Notes: generated from the letters alone by a model not told the origin. Positions 10,994-24,400 are shown, numbered from the stretch's first letter. The stretch: DNA of 64,000 nucleotides from Delphinus delphis (GCF_949987515.2 NC_082694.2:57844080-57908079), one strand, 5' to 3'. Numbers and translations: made by a program.

Positions 10994-11811
10994 AAGATTA
11001 CAAAGGTAAGAGCCATAAAAATTCAATATCATTTAGTGTAACAGATAAAGATAATGAACATAGATACTAGTGAATCCACAGAAAACCACTGTTGTTTTCT
11101 CTGGAGAAAAAAATGAAAATTAATCAGGATTTAATTAAAGTGGACAGCATTCTGAAGGGAATAACAAGGACAGAAGTTATTCATGTGAATGTCAAATGCA
11201 AAGAGATATTATACGTCTCTTTTCTTAGTTAAGGCAGAAATTGCCTCAAAAGAGCAAAATGGTAGCGAATCATCATTCTGTAGGAGAAAATAGAGACAAA
11301 GACAGCAGCCAGCAATGTTTTCAATTAAGAGGAGAAAGATATTTTAGAAAAGTGAATGAAACAATTTAGACATTTGTCCTCCCTCCGGCCATACGTAATA
11401 GTACTTAATAGCACCATCACCCCCTTGTTTAGGAGGGCAGTGCTACCGTGTGATCTATAGGGTGATGCTCTATAGGGCAAACCCTTTCATACGGAGTTGT
11501 TCCTTTAGCACTGAGACTGAGTTTCCATCAGTCCCCACCACAATCTCAGCTTATACAGAAGGAGACTTTTTCAAGATGGGCAGCTTGGGGTTAACAGTGG
11601 AGCCTTTGGACAGGTGAAAATTGAAGATGAACAATTGAAAAAGTTGAAATTGACCCTCCTGAGGGTCAGATAGATACTTTAAGGGACAGGATAAACATTG
11701 TGTTCTAATCAGCTCAGCCTCCAGCCAGCCGTGGGGATCCACTCTGCTCCTTTCAGAGGATTTAATTAGCTTCTCTCCTGGTGTGCACCAGGTGGGATTT
11801 CACTTTCAAAT
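10994..11811. other. No gene seen
   Basis: AT-rich non-coding DNA. I assign no repeat. Confidence 0.4.
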
Positions 11812-11820
11812 TAATTCACC

Positions 11821-12030
11821 TTTTTTTTTTTTTTTTTTCCGGTACGTGGGCCTCTCACTGTTGTGGCCTCTCCCGATGAGGAGCACAGGCTCCGGAGGCG
11901 CAGGCTCAGCGGCCATGGCTCACAGGCCCAGCCGCTCTGCGGCATGTGGGATCTTCCCGGACCTGGGCACGAACCGTGTCCCCTGCATTGGCAGGCAGAC
12001 TTTCAACCACTGAGCCACCAGGGAAGCCCT
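11821..12030 (-). mobile_element. CHR-type SINE
   Basis: Minus-strand copy: T18 then 'ccggtacgtgggcctctcac' on the + strand, ending 'accagggaagccct'. It is flanked by TAATTCACC (about 11812-11820) and AATTCACC (12031-12038) as target duplication. Mildly diverged ('gaaccgtgtcccctgcattg'). Confidence 0.93.
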
Positions 12031-12038
12031 AATTCACC

Positions 12039-12540
12039 TTTTAAAACACTTATCCTGCTTCTTTCTTTCTCTGCATATTTTGTTTTTCGGCCACCAATTC
12101 CTATAAAATCTATGATTAATTTCAATACCTAGACACTATTATATTCAATGCTCTCTTGGGCCATTTAGAAATAAGTTAATGATGTTAAGTAATCATAAAT
12201 AGCTTTTTTTTTCTGTTACATAATACATGTGAATGGAGAAATTAAGCGTAAACCGTTGGAGATATGGAGACCAAGTCAAAACTTTCAGCATCTGTGCTCC
12301 TTGGGGTGGGGCGGGAAGGGTGCGGATACATGCAACCACTAGCATGAACTATTAGATAGTCCTACATGCCCCGCATGGGTCTCAGTGCCATGGAATGCAA
12401 GAAGGTACAGAATCGTATTTCTTTTTATTACAGAACATTTTATACTTATTGTACAAAATTGTTCTCATAGTAATATTGAAAGAACGGACAAGTTCTTAGC
12501 ACCCTCCATTTGCAAGGGAAGGAAGGCTCAGAGTGGTATT
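12039..12540. other. No gene seen
   Basis: AT-rich non-coding DNA without a recognised element. Confidence 0.35.
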
Positions 12541-12544
12541 GACG

Positions 12545-13255
12545 AAACTCGGCCTCTGTTCATTGGTGCCAAATAGAAGCTCAGAGACAGAGTTTTGGGT
12601 GAAATAGGAAAGAATACTGTATTGCATTGCCAGGCAAAGGGGGCTGCAGCAGGCAAGTGCCCTCAAAACTGTGTCTCCCACGTGAGGAGCCTTATAGTGT
12701 TCAATGAGCAGAGCGTGATCAGCTCGTGGACATTCTTCTGATTGGCTGGTGGTGAGGTCAGTGGGAGTCAGCATCATCAACCTTCTGGTTCCAACCGGTC
12801 CGGGGTGTCCATGCTCGTGGGCAGCATCCAGTTAACGTCTTCCACCTGGTGAGGGTTTCAGTATCTGCAAAACAGCTTAAAGGACGTGGCTCAGAGTAGT
12901 ATCTAGAGCCCTTGAGGAAGAACTAGAGGTCCTTGACTTTAATGGTTAAAGTCTTTTTTTATTTTGTCTTACTTGACTGTTTTCCTTTTGTCTTACTTGA
13001 CTGTCTTTTATTCTTTTGTCTTACTTGACTGTCTTTTATTCTTTTGTCTTACTTGACTGTCTTACTTGACTGTCTTTTATTATTTATTTATAAAGTCTTT
13101 CTTTATTTTGTCTTACTTGACTGTTTTCCTTTCTTTCTGTATTTTCTCACTTCTCTGATTAAACTTATTCTTTGACTAAGGTTTTCTTACAGACAAAAGG
13201 CAGGTAGAGGACATGGCGACGGGTGTCTATTCTGGGAAGGCCTCATAGGGTCCTG
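12545..13255 (-). mobile_element. Possible endogenous-retrovirus LTR fragment
   Basis: The block has LTR-like composition and wording: 'cattggtgccaaatagaagc' at one edge and a region near 12840-12900 ('ctggtgagggtttcagtatc'). It surrounds an internal minisatellite. No gag, pol or env reading frame is seen. The family is unassigned and the minus orientation is a guess from the 'ttggcacc'-type end read in reverse. Confidence 0.3.
12950..13140. repeat. Minisatellite, 'gtcttacttgactg' units
   Basis: About six copies of GTCTTACTTGACTG occur, most joined by 'tcttttattcttttgtct'-like linkers. The commonest period is about 28 bases, and two copies are spaced more closely. The core words are conserved and the linkers vary in length. 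It is probably length-polymorphic. Confidence 0.85.
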
Positions 13256-15479
13256 CTCGATTACAGTGGTAGTGAGTTTACCAGCAACTAGTTAGTAGCA
13301 GAACTGGAACTAGATATTCTTTCCACTCTTCAATTATGTGGCAGGTAGACGACCATCCAATTGGATATAATAGCTGCAGAAAAGACCCTTGAGTCATTTT
13401 CCAAGGAGAGCCTCCAGTGGGGCTCTGGGGAAGCTCTTCCCTACAGTGGCTTCCTGAAGGGCATATCGGTCCAGCAAATTTTCAGTTTCAGTTATTGAAA
13501 GAGCCTCTTGTAATTGACTCATTCCCTTTCATTTTTAAATTTCAATCTGATAATCATAATCGATTTAAATTTCTCTCCCAACTCTTGCCCTTGACACAGC
13601 AGGCTGCATTTGTAAGTCTTAGAGAGTAACAAACTTGGAGAGGTTATCAATTCCTTCAGACCCATCTTTCCCCTTTTATAAAAATACATTGTAGCAATTT
13701 TTCCAACATACTGAAATAAAATTGATAATATAACCTATTTCCTGAATAATTTTTTTTCAAGTTCTGCATACTATAACTCTAATATCTGCCAATATTTTCT
13801 AATAAATCAATAAGTTGTTCAATTTATGAACTCAATTTTCACCCTAGAAGATACAATGGAACAGCAGATGCCTGTCCCATTAAGCAGCGGCCCCTCTCCT
13901 AAGGGCAACAGCTGCCAAGGCTGATTATGAAGTAACTGGCATCAGTGAAGTGATTTTCCAAAATGGTGACTAGCTCTTGTTAAATTCCAAATGAAACAAA
14001 GTATAATCTTTTCTCAATATACACAGTAGTTACATTCCTGGAACAATCAACATATGTTAAAACGTGCAAAAAATACTTGGTTCGTATGTAAAAACTGAGT
14101 AAGGCGCTAGGCTTGGATAATAGTGTCCTGGAGAACATTTGAAAAGTATGTGGAATGAAGGACAAATATTCATCGTATGGGGCCATCTCACACATTGCAA
14201 GATAATGTTGCATCCTTGGTGCAGCCCCATAAATGTCCACTGCAATGTCCATATTATTGTGACAAGGCACCCAATGACTTTCCAGGTTTCCCCCAAGTAG
14301 CAGTAACACCTTAGTCGAGAACCACTGTTTGAGAGACTTGAAGAGGAAGGGGATACGGTCTACCTTCTGCTCGCCCTCCTTCCTTTATACTCGTGTTGTG
14401 ATCTGGCAGGCAGGAGTGGAGGTAACCCCTCTTGTGGCAGGGTTGCAGCTCCTTCATACTGCTGACCCATCTTGTTGGTTACATGCTCAGAATCTTTAGG
14501 TAGCGTCTGCCACTGTCCTCCTGGGGTAGAACCCTTTACTCCAAGCTTTGAGGAACTTCTGTGTGACTGGAGGACTATTATTTTAGGTTGATTCCTCCCC
14601 CTACCCCCACAATGATGGCTTCACACAAAATCCGTCTCCTGTTCTGAGTCCTTGGGAGGTCTGCTGTCCCTATCTCCTTTCCCCACTAAAGTCCCACTTC
14701 TGAGACCACTCCATCCCATTTCTCCCCGTGCTCTTTCCCCCACTCAAGGAGTACATGCTTCAGAAGTAAACTGAAGGCTAAGACTGGGAAATCAGATGCC
14801 GGTCTTGCTTTTTTACAATTTTTAAAGCAATTCTTTTGGGAGCCTCCTCTCTTGACCTCAAAAAGGAGGAACTAGCTGAATACTGTCTTACAGCTCATTA
14901 CAGAATGGGTAGCTTACTGGGCATAATCACCAATTTGTCTGTACACCACCATGCAGAAATGTTCACTGCAAATAAACAGGTGAAGATGTAGGAGTGTTTC
15001 AAAGTCATGAAGTGCATTGTCTCCTTCCAGAATTGAGCCAGTGCATTTTTATTCCCTTTGGCTATCGATATTTCTTCTTATCTATTACTACATGAGAGTA
15101 ATTTAGAAGAACATATCTGGAAGATATGTGGGCATAAAAAGATCAGGATTCCACTGAATAAGCTGAACAGCCAACTGGTAGGGAATTTTGGACATTGTAG
15201 TGATTATTGGTAATCATGTAGGAGAACCCTGATAAGGCGCAATGGCGTTAAATAAAATCATCTCAGGAATACGTGACTTAACAAATTAAGTCTCTCCCTT
15301 AATACCAAACGTGGAAGGAATTCTGGTAAACCATGTGTGAGCAAGGAGAGTCGGAAAGTGAGGAGAAGTTAGTAATTGCAAGGCTAATTGTTCCAGAAGA
15401 AAATAAGGCAAGTCCTCAGAATGCACAGATGAGTTATCTTGATCTTAAGAGTGAGACCAAATACCAAACCCTACAGCAC
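13256..15479. other. No gene seen; degenerate DNA-transposon-like segment
   Basis: Mostly unique, AT-rich non-coding DNA. The stretch about 13980-14325 ends 'gagaaccactgtttgagag', which resembles a hAT terminal repeat in reverse, so an old hAT fossil is possible. No exon is evident. Confidence 0.35.
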
Positions 15480-15870
15480 TGCATGGCCCTGCCTACCCTC
15501 TAGCCCCTGCTAACACCCCTCTCTTCCTCACTTTCTGGGCTTTACACCCTCTGACCTACTTAGAGTACCTAGACTGCACCTTCTCACCACAGGGCCTTTG
15601 CACCTGAAGCTTCTTCTGCCAGGACTAAACTGAATTTACCCTCCTCTGCTCCTAGCCAGCTCCTAGCCATATTTTAGAGCTGAACAGACTCTCCTAAAAA
15701 AAAAGGTCAGCTCCCTCTGTTAGAAAATTGTGTAATTTTGTAAATATCTCTTTTTCACCCCCCCCCCCACCCCCCGTGCACTGATGACCCCTTTCGGTCT
15801 AATTCAGTACTCCGCTTAATAGGAACTTTAAAATACTCAAATAAGTGAGTGAATGAATAAAGAACTTTTA
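15480..15870 (+). mobile_element. L2 fossil with C-run
   Basis: 'ccacagggcctttgcacctg', 'ccttcttctgcc'-like wording and the terminal 'gtgagtgaatgaataaag' follow L2 3' consensus order. A C-rich run sits at 15760-15776. Confidence 0.55.
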
Positions 15871-18233
15871 TCTATGATTGTATAGCTAGAAGGTAAGTAC
15901 GAAAACTCAAGCCCACTTCCATAAAATTCAAGTTCATATCTGCTCTGATCATAAGACACTGTCTCTCACAGAAGAAGGAAAGAAGGTTCCAAACTTGTCA
16001 GGAAATTCATTAGGTATTTTTCTAACATTACTATTTACATATAAATAACATTGTATTTGATTTATTTAAATAAATTTATTTTAAATTATTTAATTTTAAT
16101 AATTAAATGTTTTAAAATTTTTTAAACAAAATAAAAACATTTCACCTTAAAACAAGGAGATAAAGATCAAAAAGCCTAGAGTATGCTTTCCATTTCAAAA
16201 ATAAATCTTACAATAAGTAGTGTTTTAGTGTTAAATTAACACTAGATTTCTCATAATGACATAGATAACATTTTCTAGTTTGTGTCAGGTCAAGGGTGTG
16301 TCACAAGGGATATCAGAAATACATACGAAAAATCAAACCAATGATTTTATCTTTCTATTGATATTTGTTAGCCAACAAATAAGACTGTTTTGAGCAAAAC
16401 AATGTTCTTTAGAATATATATATAAAATCACAATATAAAATTACATATATAATAATCACATATATAAAAGACAAAAAATTGATTAAATGTAACGATTCCA
16501 TTCCGATTCCCTTCACTGATTCTGTATATTTCTAAAATAATATTAAAAGCAGCTGTAGTTAGGGGAAGCAAGAGGCTCTTTATAGAGTCCCTACTTCATC
16601 AAAATTGGCTCCCTTTGGCTTTCCCACACCATGGATTTAAATGTCTGGAGCTTTTCTTGTGGAGAGGATGGGGTACATGTAGGAGAGAGAATCTTTTCAC
16701 CTGCTCCCTGGTTACAGTTCAGCTCTATGTGTCTCAGAAAGACTACCAGATATTCTCAGCTTTCTACAACCTATTTTAAAAGGCAGCCACACATCCAGGG
16801 GACTAGGCAGTGGGAAGAGTCAATTTAAGTTGCAAAGAATAAGGGGGTGCATAGTCTGTAGAGAACTTACACACAATACTAAAACCAACTAAGGGTCCTC
16901 TGCTCTTTCTCATCCCTGTGCAGCTTCTCAGTGATGAAATGTTCCCCCTGCCTGCTGGAGAAGGCTACCCTGCCTCCTACCCACTTGAGCAGGCTACTGT
17001 TTAAGGAGTGTTTCTTCCCAGAAGACTTACAGCCTTATAGAAGTCAGATGGGTTCCAATGGAAACCATCCCTGATGAGTCCTCTGAAAATGAAAACCCAG
17101 TGTGTTGTTTTTTGTTTTTTTTTAAATATTGGGCTGGGTGGGTGCGAATTTAGCTTAAGAGAGATATGGGGGTGGGGAGCCCTCAGTGCCAGGGAGAGTG
17201 CTGCTTGATCCAAGAGTCTTTCCGTTCTGAGCCTCTCCTTTCTGATGGGCTTCTTGAGTGGTGTGTGAGGCTCCTCGGGTCTTTTCCTTTCGGCTGGGCA
17301 CACACTGATGTGGTGAACCCACTCTGGACTTGGGAATCATCTGAAATGAGGATCTGCCTCTATTCTAATTCTGCAGGGAACACGCCACTGCTCTGTCTTC
17401 TGAATTGGTCTTTATTTTCCCAAATGCTAGCCTGCCTTTTATAATTTGATTTTCAAGGAGGATGATATTTACTATGTCATTTGGAAATAGACTTGTGGGC
17501 ATTCTCACGTTAGGATCAGCAACTGACATGAGTGTCCTTTTCTCTCCTTTTTCCTTTGTCCAGTTGGCATACTTTTGCTTTCAATTACAAAAGTAATTGT
17601 TGAAAAATTGGGAAGGACACAAAAACACACAGACACACAAAGAAAATAAAATTCTCCTGGAAGCACAGTACCTAGTGATAATTATTGTTAACATTTTGAT
17701 ATATGCCTTTCTGAGCTTTTTTTTCCTGTGCTCAGTGTATTAATATTTAAGACATCAGTGAAACAAAACTGAGATCATCCATGAAAAAAAAAAGACTCTG
17801 CCAAGAATTGAGCCAAAGCAAAAATTACTATTTTCTTCCCTTTCTTCTCCAGTCGTTGTTTAGAGTCCGCTCACCGGGCCTTCTGTGGGGTGACTGTGAC
17901 CAACTCCTTGCTGGTCTCTTTATTCCTGACCACGCCCACTCTTACATGTCATACACTCAAGATGCCTCTTCATAAAGTGTGTGTCTGGCTATAGGGCTTG
18001 CGTGCTCAAAAATCTCCAGAGTCGAGTTCTAGCTACTAAATTCCTAGAGGTCATGGGTGGTGTCTAAGCCAGTTTTGGTCACCACAGGACTTGGTTCATG
18101 GCGGTCAATGGAGTAGTCACTTGCTAAATTTTGCCTGAATTATTTAAAAATTCAGCTAGTAAATCTGCTATGAAATTTTCTTTAAATGACTGCCCTATAA
18201 TTAGGCATGTTCCACGAATTTGCATCATTTATT
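15871..18233. other. No gene seen; AT-rich blocks
   Basis: It contains a very AT-rich stretch at 16020-16150 and a TA/ATA-rich stretch at 16415-16470. Old-repeat-like scraps lie at 17580-17710 and 18005-18130. The 92-100-codon reading frames at 17001-17444 overlap on opposite strands and look spurious. Confidence 0.4.
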
Positions 18234-18243
18234 CAACACATAC

Positions 18244-18446
18244 CTTTTTTTTTTTTCGGTACGCGGGCCTCTCACAGCTGTGGCCTCTCCCGTTGCGGAG
18301 CACAGGCTCCGGACGCGCAGGCTCAGCGGCCATGGCTCACGGGCCCAGCCGCTCCGCGGCACGTGGGATCTTCCCGGACCGGGGCACGAACCCATGCCCC
18401 CTGCATCGGCAGGCAGACTCTCAACCACTGCGGCACCAGGGAAGAG
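18244..18446 (-). mobile_element. CHR-type SINE, head slightly truncated
   Basis: Minus-strand copy beginning with T13 and 'cggtacgcgggcctctcac'. The head stops at 'caccagggaag' and then goes to 'ag', lacking the usual 'cccc'. It is flanked by the direct repeat CAACACATAC (18234-18243 and 18447-18456), so the truncation is original to the insertion. Confidence 0.93.
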
Positions 18447-18456
18447 CAACACATAC

Positions 18457-19520
18457 TTATTGATCATTTAGTATGAGTTAGGTAGGCATTTGCTGTGTTG
18501 AATAATTTTGTCTAAAATCTGCCTTTCCTTGAGCAATATGTACATTTAGAAATTTTTTTTTGACAAAAGAAACAGGAAGACAAAAAATGCTTATTTCAAG
18601 TATCATTTTTAGGCTTCACATCTATCATTGTTCATCTCAAAAGAGAGCAATGCATGGGTCATAATCTTCTTGCTTTTAATTAGAGTTGCCTAATGACTGA
18701 TTTTGGACCTCTCAGCAACTTCACTGATTCCTTGATTTTTGAAAAAGACAAAAAGAAAATATAAGTCAATATCTACACAATACATGCCTAAAGATAACAG
18801 GAAATAAGAGATTCTCTGACATGCTTACAAACTGGATCAAACAAGGGCTTATAAGTAATTAATTGCTGAGATAACTGACAAGGGGTCAGCTTACAGGCGC
18901 AAGCCTGAGGCTCGGTCAGATTGCCATCTCTTGTAGTCCGGTCTCCTGCAATGTCACAGACAATCTGTCATCACAGAGCAGGTGGCCAGGCAGGACTGTG
19001 GGTGTGGATATGGTGACCATGTCAGTTGCTAACTACAGACTGCACTGCAGGTAGGAGGAGATGATAGCTATTAAGTTGCAATTTGCACTGGACAGGGGCC
19101 AAAGTGTTTACCCTATAACCCAAATCCATCTATTGTCTACATAGGCCAGTCCCCCTATAGGGGACAGTATGTGTTTTATTAATTCATCTACTATGAACCC
19201 AAAACTGCTCTAGATGCTGGGGTCTGACAGTTCAAAAAGAGAGACAGAGGCCCTGCAGTCTTGGATTTGGCTTTCTTGATCATCTGTTCCAATCTGCTCA
19301 TCTATCTTTGTCAGGTCAATTACAATACCCACCTGTGTCTCTTAGAGACTCAGAAAAGGTCCTTAAACATTTCTAAGTTACCTTACATTTCCAAGAGGCA
19401 TCCCCATTTTTATATGCTGTTAAATACCAATGTTCGATGCAGCAGCAGAATAGAAACGGCATTATGGCAGATGTAAGGGGACTTTTTTCACTTGTCTTTA
19501 CCACTAATTTGCTATTGGAT
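18457..19520. other. No gene seen
   Basis: Non-coding AT-rich DNA. The 71-codon frame at 19261-19476 has no family resemblance. Confidence 0.4.
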
Positions 19521-19524
19521 CCTA

Positions 19525-19690
19525 GGCCCATGGTTCTCAGCTCTGGCTGAACCTAGAACCAACCAGGGAACTAAAAAAAAATGCCGGTACCCATATTCCA
19601 CTTCAGACCAGTGGGAACAAAATCTCCAAGAGCGGACCTGGGCTTCAGTATTATTTTGAAACAACACAACTGATAGTTATGTGCAGCTAG
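19525..19690 (+). mobile_element. MER5A-like hAT fossil
   Basis: 'catggttctcagctctggct', 'accaaccagggaactaaa' and 'cttcagtattattttgaaa' are in MER5A order. Non-autonomous and inactive. Confidence 0.55.
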
Positions 19691-20929
19691 TATGGGGCAA
19701 ATCTCTCTGTACTTTCTCAACTTGTAAAATGAGGGTAATCATAATTTCCTCCTTAGCTCATAAGGATTGCTTATCTAAAATTTAGGTTGTAGATGTCAAA
19801 CAATTTTAATAAATAATTTTAATATCTACACAACTAACATTTTTTGGGGTCTACACTCAGAAATTCTTAAACAAATCCAAAGATGGCTAAGACTTTTGTG
19901 TGACAGGATAACATTTTAAAAGAAAGGGAAAATAGTATGTAGTTTCTGAACTTTTCTGACTCGTAATTGCTACGGACTCTTTCGGTCACGCTATGTAAGA
20001 TTCTGAATTTTTAAAGAAACAAGAGCATATAGTTTCATTACTTCCAGACACTTCCAGTGGTAGCAGAATCAGCAGCATTAAAACCATGGATTAAGACATC
20101 CATAAATTCAGTCCATTTTCCCCTTAGGTATCTTGGTTATGACCATTTTCAAGGGCGACTGTCCGGGCACTGTGGTCACCACTAAAACACTGGTAGTTCT
20201 CAGAGATTCTAATCAGTGACCAGCAACTGAAGATGCAGTGAGAGAGCTATATAGCATAGACAATGCCAAAGAAAAGAGATTTACTGAAAAACCTAAAGTA
20301 CAATCTCTCAGGGATGTTGCTTCAGAACTGGATTGTAGGGAACAACTTCCTGGTACAGAGGACCCCAGGGACTTCGTCTTGAATCCCTGTTGATGGAGTC
20401 CTTGAATCAATGTTGAGTTTGTGCAAACTTAGTAAAAAAGTTTCTGTCCTCTAGATAAGGTCCCCTGTTAAGAAAACTAATGTGACAAACAAGATCTTCC
20501 TCGGAGTGGAATTTGTTTAAAATGGCTCTATTGGAAATTAAACCCTCAGCTTATAATAGAGAGGGGATCATAGGAAAAGAGGAACATATAGGAAAAGAAA
20601 TGCTGTGATCCAGCAAGAATGCGGTACCCCCTTTATTGATCACGTAACCGCACTCTGTACTTACAAAATCAGAAAGTGCACAAGCAACTTCTTTCATTAC
20701 AGAGAGGGAAAGTACTCTCGTACTGTAGGGGCATCCACTTTCCTGGATTACTCATTGTATAGAATTCTGCATAACAAAAACCTCAGCATAATCATTATTA
20801 GTAATGACATGGCCTGATTATGTTGAACCCAATTACATAGAATATTTTTTACTTTATGGGTATCATTTTTATGGAAATTTACCAATAATAACAACAACAT
20901 TGAGTAATTACTATGATCAGGAACTATGT
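19691..20929. other. No gene seen
   Basis: AT-rich non-coding DNA. No confident repeat or exon. Confidence 0.4.
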
Positions 20930-21100
20930 CAAGCACATTATATACATTTTATACTTTTCATAAATTCTTGAAGGCGATTTGTGATCTAGGTTTTCCAGAC
21001 AAAGGTATTGTGACACACAAAGGTTAAAAAAACTTCCCAAGGTCATACAGCCAGAGGTGAGATTCAAACCCAGGTAGTATGACTCCAAAGCCTTAATTCT
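20930..21100 (-). mobile_element. MIR SINE fossil
   Basis: 'caagcacattatatacattt', 'cccaaggtcatacagccag' and 'gagattcaaacccaggtag' are MIR read in reverse. Confidence 0.6.
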
Positions 21101-23355
21101 TAGCCAGTCTCTGTTCTTTTCTGACCCACCAGTTGATCTAGATAATGATTCTGCCATTGAGTTACTGACTGGTAACCTCACCATTGATAAGGTTTTGGGG
21201 TACAAACTAATGTCCTCAATGTTCTAAGGGGAAGAAATGGAAAATGAAAGTGTCAGGATTTTGCACAAGCCCAACTGTTGACTATAAGTTCCTCAAATGC
21301 AGAAGTGAAGACCTCTGGTGTCCAAAGACTGTGACAAATTCAGAGGAAGTGGGTGACTTTACAGTGACGGAGCACTGAGGAAGGGTGGGTTATAACTTTG
21401 AGTCTACCAGGAAGGCTGATTCCACCCACCAGCAGGGCCACTGACTATGTGGGGTTCAACTGGTCAAAACAAAACAGAGAAGCAAAAATTTAATTTCAGG
21501 AACAAGACAGCAGGCAGGAGGAACGGTAGCACTTAGAAGTCACCAAGAATCCCCACAGTCACGCTTGAAGCAAACCCAGGATCCAATCAGCAGCAAACAA
21601 AACCTGGTCCAGCGGTTCCCCTGAGGATCCTGGGTATGGGAAAATAGCTAATGCTAAGCTCCACTCTCTTGCTGGCCAGGCTGCAGATGCTATAATGCTT
21701 TTTTCTTATGTAGAAATCAGTATCAGACTGAACCCATGAAGGAGCAGATAGGTGAGTGGTGAAGACGGACAGAGTAGGAAATGAGGTGGGAATAAACTAG
21801 AGCTATATTAACACACTGAAGGAGCTCCAAGAAGTGAAGAAACAAAACAAAACGATGGTACTTCTGACCTAAGTAATTCAAAGTACTGTAAAAGTGAAAG
21901 GAATTACAATGAAGTACTTGTTTTCCCCATGATGAAAAGTGTTGACTGTTTTAATACAATATTAAAAGTAAAATTTGGGGTACCCCCGATCACATGTCTA
22001 ATTTTTCTGTAGACTGGCCTAATTCATAATATTTTCATTTGGTTTGAAAATGAGTTTGCTAAAAGATCCCCTGAAGGTTTCCAGGGAAATAGTTCATGAA
22101 AATCTGAAGCACCTTTAGAATATATCAACTCTTAGTGATTTCCCTGTGGAGTCTGCAAAGTGGTCATGCCAACTGCTTTGGCTAGATAAGAGTGGAGGCC
22201 CATAACTGACTCTTAAGTCCAAAGGAAAGAATGGCAATCAATATGCAAGAATGAATTAGGAAATAGTGTTGCCATTGGAATGTAAATCACCACCTTCCTA
22301 CATACAATATTTTTTCTTTCCAGAGTCAGAGCCTGTAGCAGCCTGTTTCCTTACCTAGAGCTTTGTGCCAGTGATGTAGCCTTTGATAATTCTTGTAATA
22401 AGAAGCCAGTCATGTATGACATTTAGGAGGGAGCAAAGGGTTTGATTTCCCTCAGGGCCCTGGAACCCTTATAAAAATGCCTTTAATGAGAAATGAAAGG
22501 AAAAGAAAATTAGGGGGTCAGAAATTGAGCCAAATAAAAAATGGTGTCAAATCACTAGGTACTAGGCTACCTTTTAATGGTTTTAGGTAATAGAGAAAAC
22601 TACTTCATGTAGTTTGTTTTACTCAAATATCCAAATTAACCTAAATATCAGTCTAAATTGGAAAGAAAGAGGAATAAAGAAAACCAAGATGTCATCTTAA
22701 TGCCTTCTCTGCTGCCGACAAGATGGATTTGGGGCACCACTGGAATATAGACATTTAAGAACAGGGCTTTTATCACTCCATGTCACAAGCATGCTTACAC
22801 TTTCAAGAAAAATCTGTGCTTTCACTAAGTGGTCCATAATAGCAATAACAGGCCTCACCCTTTCTACAAAATCCGTTCCAATGAGATGTAGTCCACTCAC
22901 ATTTTCATTTAGCTCTTCCATTCAATCCCTTCAGTTAGCTTTGTCCTATTTCCTATGGGTGGAGTCTTTAGTTATATGCTTTTCTCAATGTCATTGACAA
23001 AGCAGCCACTTGTCTCTCCAAGCCCCTTTCCTTGCGTGTAGGCCAAATGTCTGCCTCTCACACTCTCTTGAAGTCAGGACCCTATGTCATTTTTGGCTGA
23101 GGCCATATGCTAACAGAGAGGTGGTGACCTGCGTCTCCCCTCATGTCATTCTGTTCACACCCATTAGTCAGTGCAGTCTAACAAAAAGTTTGCATGGAGA
23201 GTGGCTTCCAAGAAAGTTTAATTCATCGCAGAGGAAAGGAAAATATTCTTAGGGAAGAATGAGTCCTGGGAATATACAAGACAAGAAGAAGCTCAGAGTT
23301 TCCTCCGTCAAGCTGTGTCCACAACCACTAGGATGATGTACCAAGCTCCTGCTCA
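21101..23355. other. No gene seen
   Basis: Unique-looking non-coding DNA. Opposed small frames around 22697-22997 overlap each other and show no conserved motif. Confidence 0.4.
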
Positions 23356-23359
23356 TTAA

Positions 23360-23680
23360 AGAGCAGTTCTCACTCAGAAAGCATCACCATCACTTGTGAG
23401 TTTGCTAGAAATGCAGATAACAGGCCTGTTTCAGAAACTGCAATCTCCAGGTGATTCACATATGCATTCATGTTTGAGGAGCATTGGCCAAGAACATGGT
23501 TCTCAGCTTTGGTTACACATAGGCACCAACCAGGGAAACTTAAAAATAATTACTGATGCCCAGGTCCCACCCCCAGAGATTCCAAGCTACTCTGTCTGGG
23601 GTGTGGCCTAAGCGCTGGGATTTTTAAAAGCTCCCCAGGAGATTCTGAGGTGCAGTCAGAGGTTGAGAGCCACTGGCAAA
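23360..23680 (+). mobile_element. Two adjacent MER5-like hAT fossils
   Basis: The first runs from 'catcaccatcacttgtgag' to 'ctgcaatctccaggtgattc'. The second runs from 'acatggttctcagctttgg' through 'gatgcccaggtcccaccccc' to 'ggttgagagccactgg', so its terminal inverted repeats are still recognisable. Confidence 0.6.
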
Positions 23681-23909
23681 GAGGCAGAGGAGGGCTACTT
23701 TTCCCATCCCCCTGCTCTTTGCCTCATAGTCAAACAGTGGGATTCCTGGAGTCCGAATCGCTCTTTTCCTGTGGCCTGGCTGCCCAGAGCTGTGCTGTAA
23801 GTACGGGGGAAAACTCTATTAAGAAACTTAACTTTCTGTCTAGTACTTCGGTCTCCCTCCCACTCTCACCCTCCACATAGCTGCCCCTGATGCCCCACAC
23901 TTTAGCAAA

Positions 23910-24065
23910 CCACACCAGGGTCGAACATCAATTCGTGCTTTAAAAATACAAACTTGGAGTCCACCTTGAGAGCTGCATCAGAGTCTCAAGACAGGACGCT
24001 ACAATCCGCATTTTTAACTAGCTTCCCAGGTGTGTCTGATGTGAACTCCACAGCGGGTCTAGCCT
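23910..24065 (+). mobile_element. MER5-like fragment
   Basis: 'gagctgcatcagagtctcaa', 'gcatttttaactagcttccc' and 'ggtgtgtctgatgtgaactc' resemble the MER5A interior. Confidence 0.45.
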
Positions 24066-24079
24066 TTCATCCTGCCAAG

Positions 24080-24400
24080 TCATTAAGGATTTGTAAGGAT
24101 GAATGAGCTGTCAAGAGAGCAAGGGCCTGATGCAGTGCTCCTGTATTAATTATGGCGAAGTGGTGTATTGGCAATGATAATGCTTCTCTTGGAAAGGGCA
24201 ATGAATGGTTCGTCGATTGCTGCATTAGATCTTTCCCAACTTAACCTTAATGCTCAGCTTTTACTCTTCTCTGTAGTTTTAAAAGCTGCAAGGCTTTCAC
24301 ATTAAGCAGCCTCTTGGTCTTTATTCCCAAGTGAGCTGCAATCTTTGAGGGAAATACCAAAAGGGAGAATCTTTTGGAGTTCTTGGCTGGGGAATTAACA
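24080..24400. promoter_or_regulatory. Candidate conserved element upstream of CpG island
   Basis: Non-repetitive, rich in homeobox-type words ('tattaatta' at about 24145, 'cattaagcagc') and placed 300-600 bases before the CpG island. Nothing in it is coding. Calling it an enhancer is inference from position and composition only. Confidence 0.25.

Noticed and set aside
12950..13140. CRISPR-like regular repeat array
   Set aside because: The spacer-like linkers are near copies of one another and the context is mammalian, so this is a minisatellite.
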